From Akkermansia muciniphila (lineage in GTDB: Bacteria > Verrucomicrobiota > Verrucomicrobiia > Verrucomicrobiales > Akkermansiaceae), in assembly GCA_004557455.1 (NCBI GenBank), contig SFDX01000003.1, forward strand, positions 55,586 through 119,585: 64,000 bases of DNA, in the 5' to 3' direction. Made by a program: the position numbers and the translations under genes. Of the stretch, positions 28,201-35,100 are shown piece after piece; within the stretch, counting starts at the first letter, position 1, and each line of letters begins with the position of its first letter. The notes beneath the pieces were generated by a model that did no database searches, was not told where the DNA came from, and saw only the letters and a program-made list of their open reading frames with translations.

Positions 28201-28342
28201 GTACCAATAACTGCCACTCCGCGCCGTCCAGCCGCTCCGGTAAATGCGCCACCGCCGCGGGCGTTATACTGCGCACCGCTGCCGATACTCGGACGGTTCC
28301 CGTCACCGGTGTTTGTTCATTGATGATCTGCAGCGTCGTCAT
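25214..28342 (-). CDS. SNF2/SF2-type helicase of a defence operon
   Basis: 1042 aa. Motif I, ILADSVGLGKTYEAL, is near residue 235 and motif II, LVVIDESHNFRNR, near 325; LLLSATPVNNK (motif III) follows. C-terminal helicase motifs are ILIATDCISEGQNLQDCDY near 755 and RIIQRFGRIDRIGS. The N-terminal ~200 residues and C-terminal ~200 match nothing I can name. This resembles the helicases without nuclease domains seen in bacterial defence loci. It is the first gene of the operon and overlaps the DUF4391 gene. It might remodel DNA bound by the methyltransferase or act separately. Confidence 0.8.
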   Translation of the reverse strand: MTTLQIINEQTPVTGTVRVSAAVRSITPAAVAHLPERLDGAEWQLLVHPEAMSKRHLLRTEEERSLLNTLKVQSWSADLLARIESGRWKVAGAPVETEMMLFYTAESLCGGVMGACSLSASGLGLLPTNKVSVSVPIFQMQAPLLVSTLENAATGATTDIPLQENLAFFANTHPAAWVYYLACYKLLANNKLPADYVQSGTGFYDSTIWKALYSYQRDGVESMLEMLDRFDGCILADSVGLGKTYEALAVIHYYTLLNKKVLVLCPKRLHENWGRYLINSVHNPFAEQGFRFDLFHHTDLGRSGFSNSVRLESIQWGNYDLVVIDESHNFRNRSTQADKRGSRYQFLMQSVKQAGIKTKFLLLSATPVNNKAADLRNQLLLISGDKDDFLAGEGIESIRNTTRRAQSAFTNWTQLPKEERSTEALLDSLSVDYFQLLNLVTIGRSRAHIKQWYPHDANEIRLFPEQLPVRNEYARAVHGRVLPAEEINEQLSRLSMALYRPLEYLFPEQVAHYDALYDQQLGGNVSFRQRDREQSLSGLMLMNLLKRMESSVSAFGLTVDKQLQNYRQLLDRLAEFDRCAGRNDSIPDLQAADDEEETREELDDLVGGSIRVNLRDIDRERWCADLRADVETLCRVKELCGTTGPQQDAKLGLLRSLIREKLAKPLNTVGGKPNRKIIIFTAFADTARYLYEALAPELLAEHGLHTALITGARRDTNVPGLAKNQEDILSAFAPLSTRGFDPASTGGLHPDILIATDCISEGQNLQDCDYLINYDIHWNPVRIIQRFGRIDRIGSPNKVIQLVNIWPMPDLDAYINLESRVRGKMEFLKISSTEAEFRNKQLEQLRSGKADIDTLDGHSAITDLSMHRFRTDQQNFRKKHRKLIEELPPYFTATLDVTNTDIPAGAFFLLCLHGTPGESIARQYPFLPHFLLHVAEDGTVTHDYSKVKPCLELLRRVAAEHEEVDPAADAQYRRQTKGAREMKLYTRLLQQAVLSVTGQEEEGRAASIFSEGGTTIGKGTVARGVDDFEVLAMLTLTRRRER

Positions 28343-28524
28343 ACCCCCTCGCGCGCGACATTATACGGTTTCGCAATGAGTAGGGCTTTTCATCCCTCTT
28401 TGCACCTTGATATCGCCCAAACCCGCAGGGGGAGACTGCTTCATATTCCCAATTTTCCCCCGAAATGCAATAATTTTTCTCAAAAAGCAGAATATGCTTG
28501 ACAATACGGATTGCGAAAACGCAT
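28343..28524. promoter_or_regulatory. Divergent control region, helicase operon / recombinase
   Basis: For the leftward helicase operon a perfect TATAAT lies at 28365-28360, 17 nt before the ATG, but no good -35 is 17 bp upstream. For the rightward pair, TTGACA (28498-28503) is present, but a -10 at normal spacing would overlap the ATG at 28525. AT-rich sequence around 28450-28495 separates them. Confidence 0.4.
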
Positions 28525-28734
28525 ATGAAAACGATAACTGAAAAAGAAGCGGCGGCGCTGGAAGTGCTGAAGTCAACGGGTTCGGACGTACTGGAGGCGG
28601 CTCTGGTAGCAAAAGAAGCACTGGGGCAATGCAGGGGCCGTGTCGGGAGGGTGCGGCAGTGCCTTGCGCTGGGGCGGGAGGAGTTGCGGGCGCGGGAGCG
28701 GACGGTGAGTTTTAGCGGCGGGTACGCGGGATGA
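28525..28734 (+). CDS. Small protein coupled to the recombinase
   Basis: A 69-aa ORF opening MKTITEKEAAALEVLKSTG, with alpha-helical, Ala/Glu-rich character and no known domain. Its TGA overlaps the recombinase ATG (ATGA), so the two are translationally coupled. The recombinase lacks the usual N-terminal arm and part of the SAM-like DNA-binding domain, so this ORF may supply that part as a separate chain. A promoter at 28498 would put the -10 across the ATG, so the true start may be later. Confidence 0.5.
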   Translation: MKTITEKEAAALEVLKSTGSDVLEAALVAKEALGQCRGRVGRVRQCLALGREELRARERTVSFSGGYAG

Positions 28735-29417
28735 AGCCTGCGGACTGCGAGGCCTGTCTACGGGCGGCTTTCGACACGCCGCAACAGTTCCGCAAGGCGC
28801 GCGCCGTGCTCAGCGGGGTGTTTTCTACCGCCCGGCGGCGCGGTTGGTGCGGCGAGAATCCCGTGGCTTCCGTCGCCCTGCCGCGCGTGCGGGAGCAGCC
28901 CGTGGGCATCCTGCGCGGGGAGGAAATCGACACCCTGCTGAACACCGCCGCCACCTACGACGGCGGGAGTTGCCGCGCCGCCGTGGCCCTGATGCTCTAC
29001 GCCGGCATCCGCCCCGGCGAGGTAGCGCGGTTGACATGGGCCTCCCTCGATACCCGGCACGGCAGCATCTCCATCCTCCCGCAGCACAGCAAGACCGGCG
29101 GCGCCCGCCGGATAGAGATGTGCCCTGCCCTCCTGCGCCTGCTCCGCGCCCTGCCCGACCGGCCCGCTGACACCCCTATCTGCCCCGCCGGCTGGCTGCG
29201 CCGCTGGGCCGACCTACGCCGCGCCGCCGGCTGGCATCCCGGCACCCGCCCCTGGCACCAAGACATCCTGCGCCACACCTTTGCCACCTACCACCTCCAC
29301 CGCTTCCGCGACTACTCCCGCCTCCAATGGGCCATGGGCCACCGCGACTCCGCCCTCCTCCGCACCCGCTACGTTGATGAACGCGACATCTCCTCCCCCG
29401 ACCTGTTGTGGGAGTGA
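28731..29417 (+). CDS. Tyrosine recombinase / integrase
   Basis: 228 aa. The catalytic domain is complete: first Arg in LMLYAGIRPGEVARLTW, the lysine-hairpin region HSKTGGARRIE, HxxR in DILRHTFATYHLHR, the second His in MGHRDSALL and the tyrosine in TRYVDERD. The N-terminal part is short (about 60 residues before the catalytic domain), so the arm-binding domain is absent or encoded by the coupled ORF upstream. It overlaps the 3' end of the convergent YolD-like gene by 49 bp. It could serve the neighbouring defence operon or act as an inversion enzyme; no att sites were identified. Confidence 0.82.
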   Translation: MKPADCEACLRAAFDTPQQFRKARAVLSGVFSTARRRGWCGENPVASVALPRVREQPVGILRGEEIDTLLNTAATYDGGSCRAAVALMLYAGIRPGEVARLTWASLDTRHGSISILPQHSKTGGARRIEMCPALLRLLRALPDRPADTPICPAGWLRRWADLRRAAGWHPGTRPWHQDILRHTFATYHLHRFRDYSRLQWAMGHRDSALLRTRYVDERDISSPDLLWE

Positions 29418-29839
29418 GGGAGAACGCAGATGATGTCATCAATCGGAATAGGGGTTGCAGCGGACTTGAGGGTGAGTGTGCGAGAGAGTCGGTCCAAACG
29501 GCGGACGGACCCGATGGCCAGGGCAAAGGAGCCGCCGGGTTTGAGGGGGTCCGGGAGGAAGTAGGCGACGGAGAGGATGAGCGAGGGATCGAGCGAGGCG
29601 CGGGTGAGGAGGGAGGAGATGCGCTCCTTCTCGGAATCATCGAGGACGGGACGCTCCTCGGTCAGGCGGGCTGTTTCGTCGATGGCGTCCTCGAAACCGG
29701 AGAGGGCGGAAAAAGGGAGGAATTGGGCCGCGCGGTCGGAGAGACTCATGGAAGGATGACGGGTGGAAACCCGGTGCGGAAGATGGATGATATCCGCATA
29801 CTCATCCGAGTAATCGGGTAACAGGGTATCGCCGTTCAT
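29369..29839 (-). CDS. YolD-like protein
   Basis: 156 aa. The segment MSLSDRAAQFLPFSALSGFE then DAIDETARLT is the hallmark of YolD-like proteins, which in Bacillota are encoded next to UvrX/YqjW Y-family polymerases and are proposed to act in the SOS context like UmuD. No LexA-type peptidase residues are visible. The ATG overlaps the polymerase stop (ATGA). The 3' end runs antiparallel into the recombinase gene. The pairing with a Y-family polymerase is mainly a Bacillota trait, suggesting acquisition. Confidence 0.75.
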   Translation of the reverse strand: MNGDTLLPDYSDEYADIIHLPHRVSTRHPSMSLSDRAAQFLPFSALSGFEDAIDETARLTEERPVLDDSEKERISSLLTRASLDPSLILSVAYFLPDPLKPGGSFALAIGSVRRLDRLSRTLTLKSAATPIPIDDIICVLPHSHNRSGEEMSRSST

Positions 29840-31329
29840 GCCCGATGACCTCCTATCTGTGTGTTTCTGGACTTAGCGGTAGCGCCCTCCACAAGATTCA
29901 TGCCCTTGAGGATAGCGTTTTTCCCGAAGCGATTGCGGATGTCGAGCATGGCCTGTTGCATGCGGTGCTCCCGCTCCAGGAGCTCCTGCTCCGCTGCCTG
30001 CTCCCCCGCATCACGGAAGAGATCCGGCTCGGCCCCCGCAGCCATCAACCGCACCTCATCCTCCGGAGCAACGCGCGAAGCCACGACATGCAGGCGACGC
30101 ACCGAAAGCTCGGACGCCAGAAGCTGCGCCGAGAGCTCGGAAACGGCGGCGACAATGAGCCGGGTAGAGGACGTAAAGCCCCCGAGCTTCCGTGTGCCGC
30201 GGACGTATTTCGGCAATTCGCGGCCATAAGCATCCGTGATAATCTCGCCCTTGTAGCGAGCCCGCCTCACCGGATCCTTCAAATTTTCCGCATCGAAGCC
30301 GACGGTAACGGAAATCCGATCCGTCATCAATTTTTTTGCCACCAAATCCAAGGACAGTTGATCCGCCATTTCACGAAGAACCAATGCGGCCTTCTCCGGC
30401 TCGTAAGGCTCCTGCAGCACCTGGCCGGAACCCAAGCTACGGGCCGACGGACGGCAGGCGTGAATGGCCTCCACGGTGCAGGGCTCCCACCCCCAAGCGT
30501 GATCGATCAGCAACTCCGCATTCTTGCCGAACAGACGATAAAGAAACTCATCGTTCCGGACGGAACGCCGCGCGATGTCCCCCATGGTGAACAGACCGTG
30601 CCGAGCCAAGCGCCGCACATACCCCCGACCCACGCGCCAGAAGTCCGACAGGGGACGGTGCCCCCACAAACGGCGGCGATAGCTCATTTCATCCAGCTCC
30701 GCAACACGCACTCCATCCTCGTCCGCAGGAATATGTTTAGCAACAATATCCATCGCAACCTTAGCCAGATAAAGATTGGTACCCACACCGGCTGTCGCCG
30801 TGATACCCGTTGTCTGAGCAATATCACGGATGATGCGCTTGGCAAGCTCTCGGGCGGTGCAGCGGTAGGTCGCCAGATAGGGCGTGGCATCAATGAACAC
30901 CTCATCAATGGAATAGACCGCGATATGCTCCGAAGAGACGTATTTTGTATAGATGCCGTAAATGCGCGTGCTGTAACCGATGTAAAGCGCCATACGAGGC
31001 GGCGCTATATAAAAATCCAACGCGAGATGCGGATGCCGCTGCAACTCGGCATGAGAACGCGACGCCCTTGCACGGCCCCCTGCCCGACCGCAACGCTCCG
31101 CATTCACCTCCGCCACGCGGCGGCGCACCTCGAACAAACGCGGCCGCCCCGGAATGCCGTAGGTCTTGAGCGGAGGCGAAACAGCCAGGCAGATCGTCTT
31201 ATCCGTGCGCGACTCATCCGCCACGACCAAGTATGCATCCAGCGGATCGAGCCCCCGCTCAACGCACTCCACCGAAGCATAAAAGGACTTGAGATCGATG
31301 GCGAGATACCATTTATCCGCACACTCCAT
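29836..31329 (-). CDS. Y-family DNA polymerase (UvrX/UmuC-like)
   Basis: About 497 aa. Active-site motifs are WYLAIDLKSFYASVEC (metal ligand Asp plus the SFYAS steric gate) and YSIDEVFIDATPYL (catalytic SIDE). GITATAGVGTNLYLAKVAMD is the conserved palm segment. A C-terminal little-finger domain follows. It would perform translesion synthesis. The ATG at 31329 fits the family start; a GTG at 31350 overlapping the previous stop is an alternative adding 7 residues. It is coupled to the YolD-like gene. No LexA box was recognised upstream. Confidence 0.87.
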   Translation of the reverse strand: MECADKWYLAIDLKSFYASVECVERGLDPLDAYLVVADESRTDKTICLAVSPPLKTYGIPGRPRLFEVRRRVAEVNAERCGRAGGRARASRSHAELQRHPHLALDFYIAPPRMALYIGYSTRIYGIYTKYVSSEHIAVYSIDEVFIDATPYLATYRCTARELAKRIIRDIAQTTGITATAGVGTNLYLAKVAMDIVAKHIPADEDGVRVAELDEMSYRRRLWGHRPLSDFWRVGRGYVRRLARHGLFTMGDIARRSVRNDEFLYRLFGKNAELLIDHAWGWEPCTVEAIHACRPSARSLGSGQVLQEPYEPEKAALVLREMADQLSLDLVAKKLMTDRISVTVGFDAENLKDPVRRARYKGEIITDAYGRELPKYVRGTRKLGGFTSSTRLIVAAVSELSAQLLASELSVRRLHVVASRVAPEDEVRLMAAGAEPDLFRDAGEQAAEQELLEREHRMQQAMLDIRNRFGKNAILKGMNLVEGATAKSRNTQIGGHRA

Positions 31330-31346
31330 AGCGACCCCGGGCACAC

Positions 31347-31982
31347 TCACGCCTTCTTCTCTGCTTCGCGCTCCTTCAGAAGCTGTTCACAGAGTTGGAA
31401 GAGACGCTCCGTCCTGCTCTTGACACGCCAGAGCCAGAAGAAAATGAGAATCGAAATAACGGAAAGGTAGGCCACCACGGACCAGCAGAGAACCTTCACG
31501 GTAATCAGCGTACTGCGAATCCGCTTACTCGCCAGCACGCGCTCCGTTACCAGTGTACCGAGTTCCTTGGCATACTCGCGCCCCTCCTGCTTGTACTGCT
31601 CCTTAAACTCATTGACGATTTTATCCGCCATCTCGCGGAGCAGACGCGGCATCCATTCCGAGATAGGCTCCACCGCCAAACGCTCCCCCACGCCGTTTAC
31701 CAGCGTATCCAGCGCGGCACCGGCCCCTCGCTTGAGCTTATCCCCCACGCGCTCGGAGGCGGAAGGGCGCTCCTCCGCAACGGCTGCCGGCTCCCCCGAA
31801 GCCGGTGCCTCGGCAGCCCGTGCCTCCGCCGCAGCCCGCCGCTTCTCTAACTGAGACTCCAACAGACGAGCACCGATCCGCAGAGCAACGTCCGCAGCAT
31901 CCCCCCGGACTTGCATCGCGGGAGCCTGCGGTGCGAACAACAAAGATACCGCCGCAGCGGCTACAAGAAACAAAGACCTCAT
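31347..31982 (-). CDS. Signal-peptide membrane protein upstream of Y-polymerase
   Basis: 211 aa, unrecognised. It begins with a signal peptide (FLVAAAAVSLLFAPQAPAM), then an Ala/Glu/Arg-rich region, a helical amphipathic stretch (about 90-150) and one strong membrane helix, VLCWSVVAYLSVISILIFFW, near residue 165. A basic/acidic cytoplasmic tail with LCEQLLKEREAEKKA ends it. Topology: periplasmic helical domain, one span, short cytosolic end. It overlaps the possible GTG start of the polymerase, so they are co-transcribed, but its link to DNA repair is unknown. Confidence 0.7.
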   Translation of the reverse strand: MRSLFLVAAAAVSLLFAPQAPAMQVRGDAADVALRIGARLLESQLEKRRAAAEARAAEAPASGEPAAVAEERPSASERVGDKLKRGAGAALDTLVNGVGERLAVEPISEWMPRLLREMADKIVNEFKEQYKQEGREYAKELGTLVTERVLASKRIRSTLITVKVLCWSVVAYLSVISILIFFWLWRVKSRTERLFQLCEQLLKEREAEKKA

Positions 31983-31991
31983 ACAGGTGTT

Positions 31992-32020
31992 ATCCTAGCA
32001 CAGACGCACCCGCTCCGCAA
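31992..32020 (-). promoter_or_regulatory. Promoter of the membrane protein-polymerase-YolD operon
   Basis: The minus strand reads TTGCGG (32020-32015), 17 bp, TAGGAT (31997-31992); the ATG at 31982 starts 9 nt after the -10, giving a leader of a few nucleotides. Confidence 0.6.
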
Positions 32021-32124
32021 GCAGAAAAGCGAAGCATGCCACTCTTTTCACCCCAAAAAACGCGTGCCGCACAGAGAAAGGAACGGCACGCGGGGAAGAA
32101 AGGCTCAAGCCAAACGCCGAGGGC

Positions 32125-32829
32125 TCACGACACCCTGAAATTCATGGCCACATGGGTCTGGAATCCCGTCTCGAACAGCTCGGCAAGAGAAGAACGGAAG
32201 ATGCGATCTACCTTGGGCGGGTGCTTGGTACCGGTATTCACCACACGATCCGCGTGAATGAGAGAGCTCATCGCACGGAGCGCCCGGCCGCAAGACGCCC
32301 GGCGCGTCGGATCCCAAGCGGCCACATGGTTCTCACTGATGCCGAGTTTACCCGCAAAGTCGGACGCCACCCCCTCCGGCGCGAAGAAGAGGAAGTTCCA
32401 CTTATACACATCCTGCTGAAGCCGCACACGCTCCGCCACGGACTCGAAGGACTCCCGGCAGGAAGCCTCAGCCCCCGTTCCGCAGAGGACGCAGATGTAA
32501 ACGGCGCGGGGCCGCTCCGCCTCCGGGGTATCGGCCAGGGTCTGCCCCGTCTTGTCAATGACCTCGGCAAGGGCATCCAACAGAGCCGGCTCCTCATCCC
32601 GCAGGCCGTAGTTGCGAATATGCGGACCATGCACGCGCAGAGCATTGTTGCGCGCCGTAACCGTATGCATGTCGCGAGAATAGGTGTACAGCGAGATATT
32701 CGCAGCACCGGGTGCCATGGCCTGCACATAATAGATCGTGCCAAGCGTGGACACGACAGCCGTGCGAGCTTTCTGCATGCACAGACTTCTGTCAACAAGC
32801 AACACTATTTCTACTTTCTTCTTGTCCAT
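32125..32829 (-). CDS. VWA-domain-like cytoplasmic protein
   Basis: 234 aa, with a von Willebrand A-type start VEIVLLVDRSLCMQKAR. The MIDAS Asp-x-Ser is kept (D13, S15), but the usual third Ser is replaced by Cys-Met, so metal binding may be altered. Similar proteins occur in bacterial VWA/TerY-like families that signal through phosphatase partners; none is adjacent here. The chain has eight cysteine or methionine residues clustered in LCGTGAEASCRESFE, not a recognised motif. It has its own promoter and stands alone. Function unknown. Confidence 0.65.
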   Translation of the reverse strand: MDKKKVEIVLLVDRSLCMQKARTAVVSTLGTIYYVQAMAPGAANISLYTYSRDMHTVTARNNALRVHGPHIRNYGLRDEEPALLDALAEVIDKTGQTLADTPEAERPRAVYICVLCGTGAEASCRESFESVAERVRLQQDVYKWNFLFFAPEGVASDFAGKLGISENHVAAWDPTRRASCGRALRAMSSLIHADRVVNTGTKHPPKVDRIFRSSLAELFETGFQTHVAMNFRVS

Positions 32830-32883
32830 TGTTGTTCGGAATTATCTGTTCACTGCCGCACAGATGAGGCAGCGCGCGGAGGA

Positions 32884-32912
32884 TTTGTACAGGAAAAGAG
32901 CAGATTTGTCAA
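32884..32912 (-). promoter_or_regulatory. Promoter of the VWA gene
   Basis: The minus strand reads a consensus TTGACA (32912-32907), 17 bp, TACAAA (32889-32884). The ATG at 32829 lies about 48 nt from the expected start, so this gene has a normal leader. Confidence 0.65.
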
Positions 32913-32958
32913 GCCGAAATGAACACATTTCCACAGTTTTCTGCGACATCTTTTCCTG

Positions 32959-33867
32959 TTACAACGAAAGAGCGGCCATATAGAGCAGCATATGCAGCGC
33001 AGCCAAGGCCAGAAGGGAGTTCATGCGCTTATCCGCCGGTGTAGTGTGCAGCTTAAGGAGAATGCAACCGCCGACGAGAATGGGAGCGCACCAGAACAAG
33101 CTCCAATGAACGGAAGGAAGAAAGAACGAAACCTGACGAATAGTTGCATACGGCACCAACAGAAAAGCCATCGCCAGACCGCGCGCACGACTGTCACCCA
33201 AGCGCACGGCCAGGGTGCGTTTACCCGTTCGGGCATCCTCCTCCCGGTCGCGGATATTATTCACCTCGATCAAGAGGCAGGAAAGAGACCCACAGACCAC
33301 ACCGACAAGAGATGCACAACAATATAATGCACCGTAACCCGGCTGCCAACCGGCCTGTACAAACACGGTACCCGTGACTGCCACCAGCCCGAAAAAGAGC
33401 ATCACGAACAACTCCCCCAATCCATGGTAAGCCAGCGGAAAAGGCCCCCCCGTATACCCGTAGGCAAAGAAGAGACTCGGCACCCCGATGGCCACGACCA
33501 CCCAGCCCTGCGCCAGCACGAGCGGCAGCCCGAAGAGCACCGCCAGCCCCGCGAAGGCGCAGCCCCACAGCTTCACGGTGCGGGCACTCATCTGCCCCCC
33601 CGCCGTCATACGTTTCGGCCCCATGCGCCGGGCAGTATCCTTGCCGTTCTCGGCATCCAGCGCATCATTGAAGAAATTGCACGCTATCTGAATACAGACA
33701 CAACTGAGCGCCGTGAGCACCGCGAGCGGAACGGACGGAGTGAGGTGCAGCTCCGGGAAGAGAGTTGCATACTTGGTAACAACGATCCAGCCCGCCCACA
33801 CGGCCACCAAACCGGCCGGAAGCGTCTTGGGGCGAGCTGCCAGGAATACGGATTTGAGACGAGACAT
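32959..33867 (-). CDS. menA: 1,4-dihydroxy-2-naphthoate polyprenyltransferase MenA
   Basis: 302-aa UbiA-family membrane enzyme with about eight or nine spans. The aspartate-rich motif QIACNFFNDALDAENGKD is near residue 65; a second motif, LLIEVNNIRDREEDARTGKR, lies in the second half. Opening FLAARPKTLPAGLVAVWAGW is typical of MenA. It attaches the prenyl chain to DHNA in menaquinone synthesis. It lies 107 bp after pyrC; no other men gene is in the window. Confidence 0.88.
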   Translation of the reverse strand: MSRLKSVFLAARPKTLPAGLVAVWAGWIVVTKYATLFPELHLTPSVPLAVLTALSCVCIQIACNFFNDALDAENGKDTARRMGPKRMTAGGQMSARTVKLWGCAFAGLAVLFGLPLVLAQGWVVVAIGVPSLFFAYGYTGGPFPLAYHGLGELFVMLFFGLVAVTGTVFVQAGWQPGYGALYCCASLVGVVCGSLSCLLIEVNNIRDREEDARTGKRTLAVRLGDSRARGLAMAFLLVPYATIRQVSFFLPSVHWSLFWCAPILVGGCILLKLHTTPADKRMNSLLALAALHMLLYMAALSL

Positions 33868-33974
33868 AAGCTTATTTTTTACGAGGGAAATGACGGCGCG
33901 CCTCGGCTATCTCCGCCGGGCAGGCGGCGCAGGTCATCCGCACCGGGAATGTGAGCAGGCTCCGCCATGGCGGC

Positions 33975-34982
33975 TCAGGCCTTAACGCTCCACGGCAACA
34001 CCCTCCCCGCGAACATGGGCACCACCTGCTGCCCGAACCCCCGGTAGGCCGCAGGCACGGGCATCGGCACATCCTGCAACACCACGCGGCGGGACGGCAC
34101 CCGCAAGCCATACCACTGCCGAGCATGGCCGGACACGAAGCCCTGCAGGCGATCGGCAGCGCCGTTTTCCGCAAACAACTGCGCCAGGCGCGGCAGAGCC
34201 ACGGGAGCCGTGAACACCCCTGCCGCGCAACCGCAGGCCTCCTTTTTGCAGCGCGGGTGCGGCGCGGAATCGCTGCCGAAGAAGAGCCGCGGATGCCCCC
34301 CCAGCGCGGCCTGCAGCAGAGCATCGCGGTCCTCCGGACGCTTGGCAATGGGCTTGCAGAACAAGTGCGGCTGCAAGGCCCCGCCCGCCACGTCATCCAA
34401 GGTGATCAGCAGGTGCTGCAAGGTAACCGTAGCGCAGAGATTCTCAAATTCATCCAACAGCCGCAGAGCCGCCGCCGTGGTGATATGCTCCATACAAATG
34501 CGCAACTTCGGGAAACGCTGTGCCAGCCTGCGATAAACAGCCAGGAACTCCGACTCCCGGTCCAGCACAAAGCCATGGCTCTCTCCATGCACCAGCAGTG
34601 GGATTCCCAGCTCCTCCATCGCGCGCAGAGTCGGCTCCGCCTGTGCTAAATCCGCCACGCCGCCCTCACTGTTGGTCGTGATACCGGCGGGGTACAGCTT
34701 CAGCGCAAAGAACCCCGGCGTCTGCTGCGCGGCCCGCAGGGCGGCCTCGCTCATCGGGGTGAAAAACAGGGTCATGTAAGCACGGAACTCCCGCCCGTCC
34801 ATCGCGGCCGCAATGCGCTCCGCATAGGCCGTCATCTGCGCGGGCTCCGCCACCGGGGGCACCAGATTGGGCATCACCACCGCACCGGCAAAGTCTGCCG
34901 ACAGCGGGGCGGTCAACTTCAGCATATCACCATCCCGCAAATGCAGGTGCATATCCAGCGGCGCGTCCAGCGTTATCTCCAT
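33975..34982 (-). CDS. pyrC: Dihydroorotase PyrC (class II)
   Basis: 335 aa. The binuclear-zinc motif DMHLHLRDGDML is at residues about 10-21. Later ligands are KLYPAGITTNSEGGV (the carboxylated Lys), HGES, MEHITT and FFGSDSAPHPRCKKEACGCAAG (catalytic Asp with the class II flexible loop region). Class II dihydroorotases cyclise carbamoyl-aspartate to dihydroorotate in pyrimidine synthesis. Length and order match E. coli PyrC. It is expressed from a leaderless-type promoter. Confidence 0.92.
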   Translation of the reverse strand: MEITLDAPLDMHLHLRDGDMLKLTAPLSADFAGAVVMPNLVPPVAEPAQMTAYAERIAAAMDGREFRAYMTLFFTPMSEAALRAAQQTPGFFALKLYPAGITTNSEGGVADLAQAEPTLRAMEELGIPLLVHGESHGFVLDRESEFLAVYRRLAQRFPKLRICMEHITTAAALRLLDEFENLCATVTLQHLLITLDDVAGGALQPHLFCKPIAKRPEDRDALLQAALGGHPRLFFGSDSAPHPRCKKEACGCAAGVFTAPVALPRLAQLFAENGAADRLQGFVSGHARQWYGLRVPSRRVVLQDVPMPVPAAYRGFGQQVVPMFAGRVLPWSVKA

Positions 34983-34988
34983 GCCCCT

Positions 34989-35017
34989 ATCCTACCACGC
35001 CACGTGGCAGAATGCAA
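34989..35017 (-). promoter_or_regulatory. Promoter of pyrC, leaderless ATG predicted
   Basis: The minus strand reads TTGCAT (35017-35012), 17 bp, TAGGAT (34994-34989), then 6 nt (AGGGGC) to the ATG at 34982. The expected transcription start coincides with the start codon. Confidence 0.7.
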
Positions 35018-35041
35018 GCCTTTGCCGCCCCGCGGCAGAAA

Positions 35042-35077
35042 GCACCGCCCCCGCGGCGAGAAACCGGGAGGCGGTGC
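35042..35077 (-). terminator. Terminator of the thioredoxin gene
   Basis: An 8-bp GC-rich inverted repeat (GCACCGCC and complement), extended by a CCCGG/CCGCGGG pairing, lies 24 bp past the stop of the leftward thioredoxin gene. It is followed on that strand by TTTCTGC, a short U-run. Confidence 0.6.
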
Positions 35078-35100
35078 AAAAGTGATATAGGTAACTGCAA

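Noticed and set aside
28498..28526. Normal sigma70 promoter for the 69-aa ORF
   Set aside because: The TTGACA is good, but a -10 at 16-18 bp would overlap the ATG, so it was not listed as a confident promoter.
33868..33974. Possible tiny ORFs (29 aa; or a CxxC-containing tail) between menA and pyrC
   Set aside because: No promoter or conserved product; a 107-bp spacer is the simpler reading.
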